DNA of 64,000 nucleotides from Pseudomonas sp. M47T1 (GTDB lineage Bacteria > Pseudomonadota > Gammaproteobacteria > Pseudomonadales > Pseudomonadaceae). The notes beneath the pieces are model-generated. The model worked only from the letters and a program-made list of their open reading frames with translations. It had not been told where the DNA came from and did not search any database. Position numbers and translations under genes: made by a program. Positions 44,884-53,957 of this stretch are shown here, piece by piece. The stretch is from contig NZ_AJWX01000005.1 of assembly GCF_000263855.1 (NCBI RefSeq), positions 124,001 through 188,000 of the forward strand, written 5' to 3'. The first letter of the stretch is position 1. Every line of letters begins with the position of its first letter.

Positions 44884-44972
44884 TGTGGGAGCGGGCTCTG
44901 CCCGCGAAGCAGACGCCGCGGTTTGGTTGACGCATCGGGGTGTGCTCTTCGCGGGCAGGGCCCGCTCCCACA
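44884..44972. repeat. REP pair (BIME-like) between prpC and acnD
   Basis: TGTGGGAGCGGGC-CTGCCCGCGAAG on the left and its near-perfect inverse CTTCGCGGGCAG-GCCCGCTCCCACA on the right, each arm itself palindromic. This is the common Pseudomonas TGTGGGAGCGGGC repeat. It sits inside the operon and may stabilise upstream mRNA or weaken readthrough to acnD. Confidence 0.85.
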
Positions 44973-45022
44973 ACAGCACATATAGGCTGCTTCCGTGACC
45001 CACCGTGACCGAGTCCAGCGCC

Positions 45023-47617
45023 ATGAATACTGAATACCGCAAAAACCTGCCAGGCACCCCCCTGGACTATTTCGACACCCGCGCCGCCGTCGACGCGATC
45101 AAGCCCGGCGCCTACGCCACGCTGCCCTATGTATCGCGCGTACTGGCGGAGAACCTGGTGCGCCGCTGCGAACCGGCCACCCTCAACGCCTCGCTCACGC
45201 AGTTGATCGAGCGCAAGCGCGACCTCGACTTCCCCTGGTTCCCCGCCCGCGTGGTATGCCACGACATCCTCGGGCAAACCGCCCTGGTGGACCTTGCCGG
45301 CCTGCGCGACGCCATTGCCCTGCAAGGCGGCGACCCGGCGCAGGTCAACCCGGTGGTGCCCACCCAGTTGATCGTTGACCACTCCCTGGCAGTGGAACGC
45401 GGCGGCTTCGACCCCGAGGCCTTCGAGCAGAACCGCGCCATCGAAGACCGCCGCAACGAAGACCGCTTCCACTTCATCAATTGGACCAAGAAGGCCTTCA
45501 AGAACGTCGACGTGATTGCGCCCGGCAACGGCATCATGCACCAGATCAACCTGGAGAAAATGTCGCCGGTGATCCAAGTGCAGGGCGGCGTGGCCTTCCC
45601 CGACACCTGCGTGGGCACCGACAGCCACACCCCCCACGTGGACGCCCTGGGCGTGATCGCCGTTGGCGTCGGTGGCCTGGAAGCCGAAAGCGTGATGCTG
45701 GGCCGTGCCTCGTGGATGCGCCTGCCGGAAATCGTCGGTGTGGAACTGACCGGCCAGTTGCAACCAGGCATCACCGCCACCGACATGGTGCTGGCCCTGA
45801 CCCAATTCCTGCGCCAGCAGAAAGTGGTAGGCGCCTGGCTGGAGTTTTTCGGCAAGGGCGCCGCGAAGCTGACCTTGGGCGACCGCGCCACCCTCTCCAA
45901 CATGGCCCCGGAATACGGCGCCACCGCGGCCATGTTCTACATCGACCAGCAAACCATCGACTACCTGAAACTCACCGGCCGCGAAGACCAGCAAGTTCAA
46001 CTGGTGGAAGACTACGCCCGGTGCACCGGCCTGTGGGCCGACAGCCTGAAAACCGCCGAGTACGAACGCGGCCTCACCTTCGACCTGAGCACCGTGGTGC
46101 GCAACATGGCCGGCCCCAGCAACCCCCACGCGCGCCTGGCCACCAGCGACCTTGCCGCCAAGGGTATCGCCGCGCCCTGGACCCAGACACCTGGGCAGAT
46201 GCCTGACGGCGCGGTGATCATCGCTGCCATTACCAGTTGCACCAACACCAGCAACCCGCGCAACGTGATCGCCGCAGGCCTGCTGGCGCGCAACGCCAAC
46301 CGCCTGGGCCTGACGCGCAAGCCGTGGGTGAAGACGTCCCTGGCCCCCGGTTCGAAAACCGTCAAGCTGTACCTGGAAGAAGGCGGCCTGCTGCCGGAAC
46401 TGGAGCAGTTGGGCTTTGGCGTGGTGGCCTTTGCCTGCACCACCTGCAACGGCATGTCCGGCGCGCTGGACCCGGCCATTCAGGAGGAAATCATCGACCG
46501 CGACCTGTACGCCACCGCCGTCCTGTCGGGCAACCGCAATTTCGACGGGCGCATCCACCCCTACGCCAAGCAGGCGTTCCTGGCTTCGCCGCCGTTGGTG
46601 GTCGCGTATGCCATTGCCGGTACCATCCGTTTCGACATCGAAAAGGACGTACTCGGCCACGGCCCCGACGGCGCCGAAGTTCGCCTCAAGGACATCTGGC
46701 CCAGCGACGAGGAAATAGACGCCCTGGTCAAAACCTCGGTCAAGCCCGAGCAGTTCCGCCAGGTGTACATTCCCATGTTTGCCATCCACGAAGACACCGG
46801 CCCCAGAGTCACGCCGCTGTATGACTGGCGCCCGCACAGCACCTACATTCGTCGCCCACCCTATTGGGAGGGCGCGCTGGCCGGCGCCCGGTCGCTCAAG
46901 GGCATGCGCCCGCTGGCAGTGCTGCCAGACAACATCACCACCGACCACCTGTCGCCGTCCAACGCCATCATGCTCGACAGTGCCGCCGGCGAATACCTGG
47001 CAAAAATGGGCCTGCCCGAGGAAGACTTCAACAGCTACGCCACCCACCGCGGCGACCACCTCACCGCTCAGCGCGCCACCTTCGCCAACCCCAAACTGTT
47101 CAACGAAATGGTGCTGAAAAACGGCAAGGTCAAACAGGGCTCCCTGGCCCGCGTGGAACCAGAAGGCCAGGTGATGCGCATGTGGGAAGCCATCGAGACC
47201 TACATGGAGCGCAAGCAGCCGCTGATCATCATTGCCGGCGCTGACTACGGCCAAGGCTCGTCCCGCGACTGGGCGGCCAAGGGCGTGCGCCTGGCCGGGG
47301 TGCAAGCCATCGCCGCCGAAGGTTTCGAGCGTATCCACCGCACCAACCTGGTGGGCATGGGCGTGTTGCCGCTGGAGTTCGTGCCGGGCACCAACCGCCA
47401 CACCCTGGGCATCGACGGCACGGAAGTGTATGACGTGATGGGTGCCCGCACGCCGCGCGCCACCCTGACCCTGGTGATCACCCGCCACAACGGCGAACGC
47501 CTGGAAGTGCCGGTGACCTGCCGCCTGGACACCGCCGAAGAAGTCTCCATCTACGAAGCCGGTGGCGTGCTGCAACGCTTTGCCCAGGACTTCCTCGAAC
47601 AAGCGCCTGCGGCCTGA
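45023..47617 (+). CDS. acnD: Fe/S-dependent 2-methylcitrate dehydratase
   Basis: 864 residues from ATG 45023; a GTG six codons earlier is an alternative. Aconitase-type enzyme that dehydrates 2-methylcitrate to 2-methyl-trans-aconitate. [4Fe-4S] ligands in AAITSCTNTSNP and FACTTCNGMSG; other marks DSHTPHVDALGVIAVGVGG and GADYGQGSSRDWAAKGVRL. Start MNTEYRKNLPGTPLDYFDTR is typical of AcnD and differs from AcnA/AcnB. Needs PrpF, encoded 11 bases downstream. Confidence 0.96.
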   Translation: MNTEYRKNLPGTPLDYFDTRAAVDAIKPGAYATLPYVSRVLAENLVRRCEPATLNASLTQLIERKRDLDFPWFPARVVCHDILGQTALVDLAGLRDAIALQGGDPAQVNPVVPTQLIVDHSLAVERGGFDPEAFEQNRAIEDRRNEDRFHFINWTKKAFKNVDVIAPGNGIMHQINLEKMSPVIQVQGGVAFPDTCVGTDSHTPHVDALGVIAVGVGGLEAESVMLGRASWMRLPEIVGVELTGQLQPGITATDMVLALTQFLRQQKVVGAWLEFFGKGAAKLTLGDRATLSNMAPEYGATAAMFYIDQQTIDYLKLTGREDQQVQLVEDYARCTGLWADSLKTAEYERGLTFDLSTVVRNMAGPSNPHARLATSDLAAKGIAAPWTQTPGQMPDGAVIIAAITSCTNTSNPRNVIAAGLLARNANRLGLTRKPWVKTSLAPGSKTVKLYLEEGGLLPELEQLGFGVVAFACTTCNGMSGALDPAIQEEIIDRDLYATAVLSGNRNFDGRIHPYAKQAFLASPPLVVAYAIAGTIRFDIEKDVLGHGPDGAEVRLKDIWPSDEEIDALVKTSVKPEQFRQVYIPMFAIHEDTGPRVTPLYDWRPHSTYIRRPPYWEGALAGARSLKGMRPLAVLPDNITTDHLSPSNAIMLDSAAGEYLAKMGLPEEDFNSYATHRGDHLTAQRATFANPKLFNEMVLKNGKVKQGSLARVEPEGQVMRMWEAIETYMERKQPLIIIAGADYGQGSSRDWAAKGVRLAGVQAIAAEGFERIHRTNLVGMGVLPLEFVPGTNRHTLGIDGTEVYDVMGARTPRATLTLVITRHNGERLEVPVTCRLDTAEEVSIYEAGGVLQRFAQDFLEQAPAA

Positions 47618-47628
47618 GGACTGAAGCC

Positions 47629-48810
47629 ATGACCCACCCCGCACACATCAGAATACCCGCCACCTACATGCGTGGCGGTACCAGCAAGGGCGTGTTTTTC
47701 AAGCTCGACGACCTGCCCCAGAGCGCCCGCCAGCCGGGTCCGGCCCGTGACGCACTGCTGCTGCGCGTCATTGGCAGCCCCGACCCCTACGGCAAGCAGA
47801 TCGACGGCATGGGCGGCGCCACCTCCAGCACCAGCAAGACGGTGATTCTGGATGCCAGCACCCGCCCTGGCCACGACGTGGACTACTTGTTTGGCCAGGT
47901 GTCGATCGATTCGGCGTTCATCGACTGGAGCGGCAACTGCGGCAACTTGTCGGCGGCAGTCGGCTCGTTCGCCATCAGCAATGGCCTGGTAGCCGCCGAG
48001 CGCATTCCGCGCAACGGCATCGCCACGGTGCGCATCTGGCAGGCCAACATTGCCAAGACCATCATCGCCCACGTACCGATCACCGACGGTGACGTGCAGG
48101 AAACCGGTGACTTCGAACTGGACGGCGTGACCTTTCCCGCCGCCGAAGTGCAACTGGAGTTCATGGACCCGGCGGCCGAGGAAGAAGGCGGTGGCGGCTC
48201 GATGTTTCCCACCGGCAACCTGGTGGACGACCTGGAGGTGCCCGGCATCGGCACCTTCAAGGCAACGCTGATCAATGCCGGTATCCCTACCATCTTCCTC
48301 AACGCCGCCGACATCGGCTACACCGGTACTGAACTGCAGGACGCCATCAACAGCGACCCGCAGGCCCTGGCCCGCTTCGAAACCATCCGCGCCCATGGCG
48401 CCTTGCGCATGGGCCTGATCAAGGACCTGAGCGAGGCCGCCACCCGCCAGCACACCCCCAAAGTGGCGTTCGTGGCCTGCCCGGCCGCCTACACCGCCTC
48501 CAGCGGCAAAGCCGTGGGTGCCCAGGACACCGACCTGCTGGTGCGCGCCCTGTCCATGGGCAAGCTTCACCACGCCATGATGGGCACCGCGGCCGTGGCC
48601 ATCGGCACTGCCGCGGCCATCCCCGGCACCCTGGTAAACCTGGCCGCCGGCGGTGGCGAACGCCAGAGCGTGCGTTTCGGCCACCCCTCGGGCACCTTGC
48701 GCGTGGGCGCCCAGGCCGAACGAGTCGGCAGCGACTGGACCGTCATCAAGGCCATCATGAGCCGCAGCGCACGGGTGCTGATGGAAGGCTGGGTGCGCGT
48801 CCCCAGCTAA
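47629..48810 (+). CDS. prpF: 2-Methylaconitate isomerase
   Basis: 393 residues. Converts the AcnD product 2-methyl-trans-aconitate to the cis isomer. Proline racemase-like fold with IPATYMRGGTSKGVFFKLDD, GKQIDGMGGATSSTSKTVIL, NCGNLSAAVGSFAI and the Lys/Cys region GHPSGTLRVGA. With AcnD it substitutes for PrpD, which is not found next to this cluster. Last gene of the operon. Confidence 0.95.
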   Translation: MTHPAHIRIPATYMRGGTSKGVFFKLDDLPQSARQPGPARDALLLRVIGSPDPYGKQIDGMGGATSSTSKTVILDASTRPGHDVDYLFGQVSIDSAFIDWSGNCGNLSAAVGSFAISNGLVAAERIPRNGIATVRIWQANIAKTIIAHVPITDGDVQETGDFELDGVTFPAAEVQLEFMDPAAEEEGGGGSMFPTGNLVDDLEVPGIGTFKATLINAGIPTIFLNAADIGYTGTELQDAINSDPQALARFETIRAHGALRMGLIKDLSEAATRQHTPKVAFVACPAAYTASSGKAVGAQDTDLLVRALSMGKLHHAMMGTAAVAIGTAAAIPGTLVNLAAGGGERQSVRFGHPSGTLRVGAQAERVGSDWTVIKAIMSRSARVLMEGWVRVPS

Positions 48811-48844
48811 GACCATGACGTGGCGCTCCCACACCATTCAGATG

Positions 48845-48934
48845 CGTAGGAGCGGCCCGTGACCGCGAAACAGGCGCCGCGGTTTATCAGGCAAAGCGCG
48901 GGTATGGCCTTCGCGGACCCGGTCCGCGCCTACA
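48845..48934. repeat. REP pair after the prp operon
   Basis: CGTAGGAGCGGCCCGTGACC then GCGAA, and an inverted counterpart TTCGCGGACCCGGTCCGCGCC then TAC about 45 bases on. A relative of the element at 44884-44972; it may end the prp transcript. Confidence 0.75.
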
Positions 48935-49228
48935 GGATGGCGCGGTACCCAAGCCACCGCCAAAGGTCCCGCGTATTGCGATGGTTCACAACTTCCTTAG
49001 TTGCCTGAAAAATAATCGGCCCACGGCTCTTTAATCGCCTATACCTTTATTCCTACGAACTAGCGTCATTAACTGCTGGCCATGGGATGGCACTGACTAG
49101 GCTTGGCCCACACCGCCAATTGCCCGCATTTAGACAGTTTTTCACCGTATTTCCCTAACGCCTGCCACGCAAGCACTGCGCCTCGCGATCATGTGCCCAC
49201 ACCCGGAAGGTCCGTTAAGGAGATGCTC
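48935..49228. other. Non-coding upstream region of the decarboxylase gene
   Basis: About 290 bases (418 from the prpF stop). AT-rich between 49000 and 49080, where the decarboxylase promoter probably lies. No prpD fragment and no arrest-peptide-like small frame seen. Confidence 0.5.
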
Positions 49229-51529
49229 ATGAGTCATTCGCCCACCCCACTGCCTATCGACATGTCGCAACAATACCCGGTGTTGATCGTCATAAAAGAA
49301 CAGGCGCAAAACGACAACATTATTTCCCGAAGTGCCCACGCTATTGTTACAGCGCTGCAACACCATGACCTGGAAGTTGAACTGGCGAATTCGTTGGAAG
49401 AAGCCCATATCGCCGTGCTGGCCAACCCCGCCTACAGCTGCGTCATCATCGGCTGGGGCTTGTGCGAAGACGCCCAGGAGCAGGCGCTGGACCTGGTTCG
49501 ACTGATTCGTCGACGCACCGCCGGCCTGCCCATCATACTTGCCATGCGCAAGGCCATCAGCGGGCGCGTGCCGCTGGATTTCGTCGAACACATAGACGGT
49601 TTCATCTGGCACCCCGAGGACAGCCCCGAGTTCATTGCCGGCCGCATCGAAGCGGCGGCACGGCGTTACCTGGACACCCTGCTGCCACCCTTCTTCGGCG
49701 CGCTGGTGAACTTCGCCGGCACCCACGAATACTCCTGGCATACCCCGGGCCATACCGGCGGTACCGCTTTCATGAAAACCGCCGTGGGCCGCAGCTTCCT
49801 GGACTTCTACGGCGAACAGATGCTGCGCTCCGACCTGAGCGTGTCGGTGGGCGAACTGGGTTCACTCAATGACCACTCCGGGCCGGTGAACGCCGCGGAA
49901 AAGTACGCCGCACGGGTGTTCGGCGCCGACTTTACCTTCTTCTCGGTGGGTGGCAGTTCGGCCAGCAACGAGATAGTGCTGCACTCGGCGGTCACCGACG
50001 GCGACGCGGTGCTGGTGGACCGCAATTGCCACAAATCCTTGAACTACGCCTTGAACATGTCCGGCGCGGTGCCGCTGTACCTGCGGCCACGGCGCAATGC
50101 CCGTGGCCTGATCGGCCCGGTGCCGCTGAGCGAACTGACCCCGGCCGCCGTGGCGCAGAAACTGGCCGACAGCCCATTGGCCAGCAACAAGTCCGCCCGC
50201 CCGGTGCTGGCGGTGCTCACCAACTCCACCTACGATGGCCTGTGCTACAACGTGCAGGCCACCACCCGCGAACTGAGCCAGAGCGTGGACCGCATTCACT
50301 ACGACGAAGCCTGGTATGCCTACGCGCGCTTCAACCCATTGTACGAAGGGCGCTATGGCATGCATCGCGGCGAGCGCCATGCCGACGACGCCACGGTGAC
50401 CGTCACGCACTCCACCCACAAGTTGCTGGCCGCCCTCTCCCAGGCCAGCATGATCCACATTCGCTCGGGCAAGGTGCCAGTCAAACCGGCGCTGTTCAAC
50501 GAAGCGTTCATGATGCACACCTCCACCTCCCCGCAATACAGCATCATCGCCTCCATCGACGTCTCTTCGAAGATGATGAACGATGCCGGCGGCTACCTCA
50601 CGGACGAGTCCATCGGCGAAGCCATTGCCTTTCGCCAGGCCATGGTGCGCCTTGGCAACGAGGTGCGCGAACGCAATGCCCAGGACTGGTGGTTCGGCGT
50701 ATGGCAGCCCGATGAGGTGAACGGCGTGCCCTTCGCCGACATTGACCCGCAGGTGCTGCGCCACGGCAATGCATGGGTGTTGAAACCCTCGGCTGGCTGG
50801 CATGGCTTCGGTGACCTGGGCGACGATTACTGCATGCTCGACCCTATCAAGGTCACGGTCCTCACGCCCGGCCAGACGCTATTAGGCGAAATGGAGGAAG
50901 ACGGCATCCCGGCGCCGCTGGTGTCCTCGTTCCTTTCGAGCCGCGGCATCGTGGTGGAGAAAACCGAGCCCTATTCGATATTGCTGCTGTTCAGCCTGGG
51001 CATTACCAAAGGCAAATGGGGCTCGCTGGTGGCGGGGTTGATGGAGTTCAAGAAGCACTACGACAACAACGCGCCGCTCGAGCAGGTACTCCCTGACCTG
51101 GCGGCCGCCCACCCCGCGCACTATGGCGACATGGGCCTGCAAGACCTGGCCCGGGCCATGCACAAAGACATGCTGGCCACGCAGATGTTGCACAACATGG
51201 ACCAGGCCTACACGGTGCTGCCGGATATTGTCAGTTCGCCCCGCGAAACCTACGCGCGCCTGGTGCGCGGCGAAGTGGAGCAGATTGACGTGCGCGACAT
51301 GCGCGACCGAACCGTGGCCGTGCAGATCGTGCCCTACCCGCCTGGCATCCCGCTGATGATGCCCGGCGAGAAAGTCGGCGCCGACAAGCAGGCGGTCATC
51401 GACTACCTGCTGGCCATGGAACTGTTCGACGGCCACTTCCCCGGGTTCGAACACGACAACCACGGTGTGGAGATCGAGCGTGACGCAAAGGGGCTGCCGA
51501 CCTATCGCATCTACGTGGTGAAACAGTAG
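49229..51529 (+). CDS. Orn/Lys/Arg decarboxylase (PLP-dependent, fold type I, large form)
   Basis: 766 residues from ATG 49229; AAGGAG six bases upstream decides this start. N-terminal wing domain (about 15-140: QYPVLIVIKEQ), PLP domain with SWHTPGHTGGTAF, RSDLSVSVGELGSLNDHSGP, VDRNCHKSLN, HYDEAWYAYARFNP (D359) and the PLP lysine K398 in VTHSTHKLLAALSQ, and C-terminal domain (VPYPPGIPLMMPGE, HFPGFEHDNHGVEIE). The body most resembles arginine (AdiA) and lysine (LdcA/CadA) enzymes, but the partner antiporter resembles PotE of ornithine/putrescine exchange, so the substrate is open. Likely an acid-stress or polyamine/cadaverine module. Confidence 0.9.
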   Translation: MSHSPTPLPIDMSQQYPVLIVIKEQAQNDNIISRSAHAIVTALQHHDLEVELANSLEEAHIAVLANPAYSCVIIGWGLCEDAQEQALDLVRLIRRRTAGLPIILAMRKAISGRVPLDFVEHIDGFIWHPEDSPEFIAGRIEAAARRYLDTLLPPFFGALVNFAGTHEYSWHTPGHTGGTAFMKTAVGRSFLDFYGEQMLRSDLSVSVGELGSLNDHSGPVNAAEKYAARVFGADFTFFSVGGSSASNEIVLHSAVTDGDAVLVDRNCHKSLNYALNMSGAVPLYLRPRRNARGLIGPVPLSELTPAAVAQKLADSPLASNKSARPVLAVLTNSTYDGLCYNVQATTRELSQSVDRIHYDEAWYAYARFNPLYEGRYGMHRGERHADDATVTVTHSTHKLLAALSQASMIHIRSGKVPVKPALFNEAFMMHTSTSPQYSIIASIDVSSKMMNDAGGYLTDESIGEAIAFRQAMVRLGNEVRERNAQDWWFGVWQPDEVNGVPFADIDPQVLRHGNAWVLKPSAGWHGFGDLGDDYCMLDPIKVTVLTPGQTLLGEMEEDGIPAPLVSSFLSSRGIVVEKTEPYSILLLFSLGITKGKWGSLVAGLMEFKKHYDNNAPLEQVLPDLAAAHPAHYGDMGLQDLARAMHKDMLATQMLHNMDQAYTVLPDIVSSPRETYARLVRGEVEQIDVRDMRDRTVAVQIVPYPPGIPLMMPGEKVGADKQAVIDYLLAMELFDGHFPGFEHDNHGVEIERDAKGLPTYRIYVVKQ

Positions 51530-51537
51530 GACTATCC

Positions 51538-51554
51538 CTTCCCGCTACGGGAAG
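51538..51554 (+). promoter_or_regulatory. Intercistronic hairpin
   Basis: CTTCCCG-CTA-CGGGAAG, a perfect 7-bp stem 9 bases after the decarboxylase stop and ahead of the antiporter gene. No U-run; may tune the level of the antiporter message. Confidence 0.4.
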
Positions 51555-51601
51555 TCGCCCGGCCAACGGGCTAACACGGTAGACAACGCAAGGAGTCTGC
51601 G

Positions 51602-52936
51602 ATGGCTGAGTCAAGTAAGAAGATGAGCCTGATGGGCCTCACCACACTGGTGGCGGTCAACATGATGGGCTCGGGCATCATCATGTTACCCACCAACATG
51701 GCCCAACTGGGGGCCGTTTCGCTGTTGTCATGGATCATTACCGCAGTCGGCTCCATGGCCATCGCCTATTGCTTTGCCCAATGCGGTATCTATTGCCCGC
51801 GCTCGGGGGGCATGTCCGCCTACACGGAGGAAGCCCATGCCAAGTCCGGGTTCTTCCTGTGCTCGTTCCTGTACTTCCTGTCGCTGGCCATCGCCAACGT
51901 GGCGATCGCCATTTCGGCGGTGGGCTACCTGACCTCGTTCGTGCCATGGCTGGGCAGCGGCGCCGTGCCGTTGTTCATCGGCACCGTGGCGCTGATCTGG
52001 GTGACCATCGTGGCCAACTTCGGCGGGCCGGCCATCACCGGCAAGATAGGTGCGGTCAGCGTGTGGGGGGTGATTATTCCGGTGGCGGGGTTGAGCATCA
52101 TCGGCTGGTTTTTCTTCAAGCCAGAGCTGTTCTCCGCCGCCTGGAACCCCAATAACCTGCCCCTCTCCGACGCCATCAGCAAGAGCATTCCGCTGACGTT
52201 GTGGGCGTTCCTGGGCATGGAATCGGCGGCGCAGGCCTCGGATGCGGTAGAAAACCCCAAGCGCACCGTGCCGCTGGCCTGCCTGTTCGGCACCCTGGGC
52301 GCGGCCGTGGTGTACGTGCTGTCGACCACGGTGATACAGGGCATCGTGCCCAACGCCGAACTGGCCAACTCCTCGGCGCCGTTCGCCCTGGTATACGCGA
52401 AAATGTTCACCCCGCTGGTGGGCAACATCATCATGGCCTTGGCCGTGATGGCCTGCATCGGTTCGCTGCTGGGCTGGCAATTCACCTTGGCGCAAACGGC
52501 CAAGATGTCGGCGGACCAGGCCATGTTCCCGCGCTTTTTCGGCAAGGTCACGGCCATGGACGCGCCCATCGTCGGCATGGTGGTGTGCGGCGTACTGCAA
52601 ACGATCATGGCCGTGTCGACCATCTCGCCCAACGCCAGTGCGCAGTTCAGCAAGCTGGTGAACCTGGCGGCAGTGACCAACCTGATCCCCTACGTCACCG
52701 CACTCACGGGGCTGCTGGTGATGATGTACAAGGCCAATGCGAGCGCCTCCACCTACACCCGCAACACAGCGCTGCTGCTGATAGCCGTGGCCTATTCGCT
52801 GTACGCGCTGTACGCGTGCGGCAAGGACGCGGTGTTCGGCGGCACCTTGGTACTGGCCTTCGGCTACCTGCTGTACGGCTTCCTGGCCAAGCGCTTTGTC
52901 GACCCGTTGCCGGTTATCGAACCAGGCCGGCGTTGA
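51602..52936 (+). CDS. APC-family amino acid/amine antiporter (PotE-like)
   Basis: 444 residues, about 12 helices. Strong similarity to PotE over its length: LVAVNMMGSGIIMLPTNMAQ, AIANVAIAISAVGYLTS, NFGGPAITGKIGAVSVWGVI, SIPLTLWAFLGMESA, DAVENPKRTVPLACLFGTLG and IGSLLGWQFTLAQTAKMSAD. Exchanges the amine product for the amino acid substrate across the inner membrane. AAGGAG precedes the ATG. Same strand as the decarboxylase, 72 bases downstream, so they form one functional pair. Confidence 0.92.
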   Translation: MAESSKKMSLMGLTTLVAVNMMGSGIIMLPTNMAQLGAVSLLSWIITAVGSMAIAYCFAQCGIYCPRSGGMSAYTEEAHAKSGFFLCSFLYFLSLAIANVAIAISAVGYLTSFVPWLGSGAVPLFIGTVALIWVTIVANFGGPAITGKIGAVSVWGVIIPVAGLSIIGWFFFKPELFSAAWNPNNLPLSDAISKSIPLTLWAFLGMESAAQASDAVENPKRTVPLACLFGTLGAAVVYVLSTTVIQGIVPNAELANSSAPFALVYAKMFTPLVGNIIMALAVMACIGSLLGWQFTLAQTAKMSADQAMFPRFFGKVTAMDAPIVGMVVCGVLQTIMAVSTISPNASAQFSKLVNLAAVTNLIPYVTALTGLLVMMYKANASASTYTRNTALLLIAVAYSLYALYACGKDAVFGGTLVLAFGYLLYGFLAKRFVDPLPVIEPGRR

Positions 52937-52982
52937 TGGTTAATTCAGGATTGCCAAGACCCACGAACACGGGGAACAGGAA

Positions 52983-53900
52983 ATGAACGTTAAATCAGCC
53001 AAACCCGCCGGCCTGTGGCTCGCCTGCCTGCTGGCGGTACTGCCAGTGATCGCCACCGCCAGCACGCTTGAGCGTGTGCGCGCCAGCAACACCTTGACCT
53101 TGGGCTACCTGCCCGACTTCGAACCGTTCTCCGGCAAGGACGGCGACAAAGTCAGCGGCTATGCCATGGCCCTGTGCGAGAAAATCGCCGACAAGGTCAA
53201 GGCCGACCTGGGCCTGCCGTCACTGCAAGTGCGCTATCAGCCGGTGACGGTCGCCGACGAGATCAGCAGTGTCAGCTCGGGCAAGGTCGACATCCTCTGC
53301 ACGCCTACGCCGGCCACACTGCAATGGCGCAAGACGGTCAGTTTCTCCATTCCGATCTACACCGCCGGCCTCTCTGCGGTGGTGCGCGCCAACTCCCATG
53401 AAGCGCTGCTCAAGATCATCAATGGCAAAGAGGCCCACACCGGCCCTACCTGGCGCGCCACTCTCAACCGCGGCCTGTCCAACCAGACCTTCGCCGCCAT
53501 CGAGGGTGGCGTCACCGAGGACTGGTTGCGTGATGAGTTCAAATTGCTTGGCTTGGTAGCGACCCTGGTCACCGTCAAAGATAACGACGAAGGCATCAAG
53601 CTGGTGGCCGATGGCAAGGCCGATGCCTTTCTGTCCGAACGCATGCTACTCAAGACCCAGGTGGCAAAGGACTACCCCCAAGGTGAATTGACGGTGGTCG
53701 ATCGCATCTTCGACTACGCCCCGGCCTCCATGGTCATCGGCCGTGGCGACGAGGATTTCCGCCTATTGGTGGACACCGAACTCAGCGAGCTGTACCGCTC
53801 GGGGCAAATCGAACAAGGCTACAATCAGTACCTGGGCGGGGTGAGCGACACCACCCGAAGGCTGTTCAAGGTGTATGCCGTGCCAGACGTTGCGCACTGA
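52983..53900 (+). CDS. Periplasmic amino-acid-binding protein (SBP family 3)
   Basis: 305 residues, signal peptide MNVKSAKPAGLWLACLLAVLP then VIATAS. Family 3 solute-binding fold: LERVRASNTLTLGYLPDFEP, GYAMALCEKIADKV, VDILCTPTPATLQWRKTVSF, ADAFLSERMLLKT. The ligand is probably an amino acid. No permease or ATPase follows, so it is an orphan binding protein at the end of the decarboxylase-antiporter cluster, perhaps an extra receptor for that substrate. Confidence 0.88.
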   Translation: MNVKSAKPAGLWLACLLAVLPVIATASTLERVRASNTLTLGYLPDFEPFSGKDGDKVSGYAMALCEKIADKVKADLGLPSLQVRYQPVTVADEISSVSSGKVDILCTPTPATLQWRKTVSFSIPIYTAGLSAVVRANSHEALLKIINGKEAHTGPTWRATLNRGLSNQTFAAIEGGVTEDWLRDEFKLLGLVATLVTVKDNDEGIKLVADGKADAFLSERMLLKTQVAKDYPQGELTVVDRIFDYAPASMVIGRGDEDFRLLVDTELSELYRSGQIEQGYNQYLGGVSDTTRRLFKVYAVPDVAH

Positions 53901-53917
53901 GCCGGTCAGCAGCATCA

Positions 53918-53946
53918 CAGCCCTTGCCGCCCACGGCCAAGGGCTG
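53918..53946. terminator. Bidirectional terminator-like hairpin
   Basis: CAGCCCTTG ... CAAGGGCTG, 9-bp perfect arms with an extra CCG/CGG inside, exactly between convergent genes ending at 53900 and 53958. No strong U-run on either strand. Confidence 0.6.
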
Positions 53947-53957
53947 CGACCCGCGCT

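Noticed and set aside
44303..47644. Very long open frame (about 1100 codons) opposite prpC and acnD
   Set aside because: It is antisense to two certain genes; in high-GC Pseudomonas DNA the third-position bias keeps the opposite frame open. The translation is His/Gly/Val-rich with no domain.
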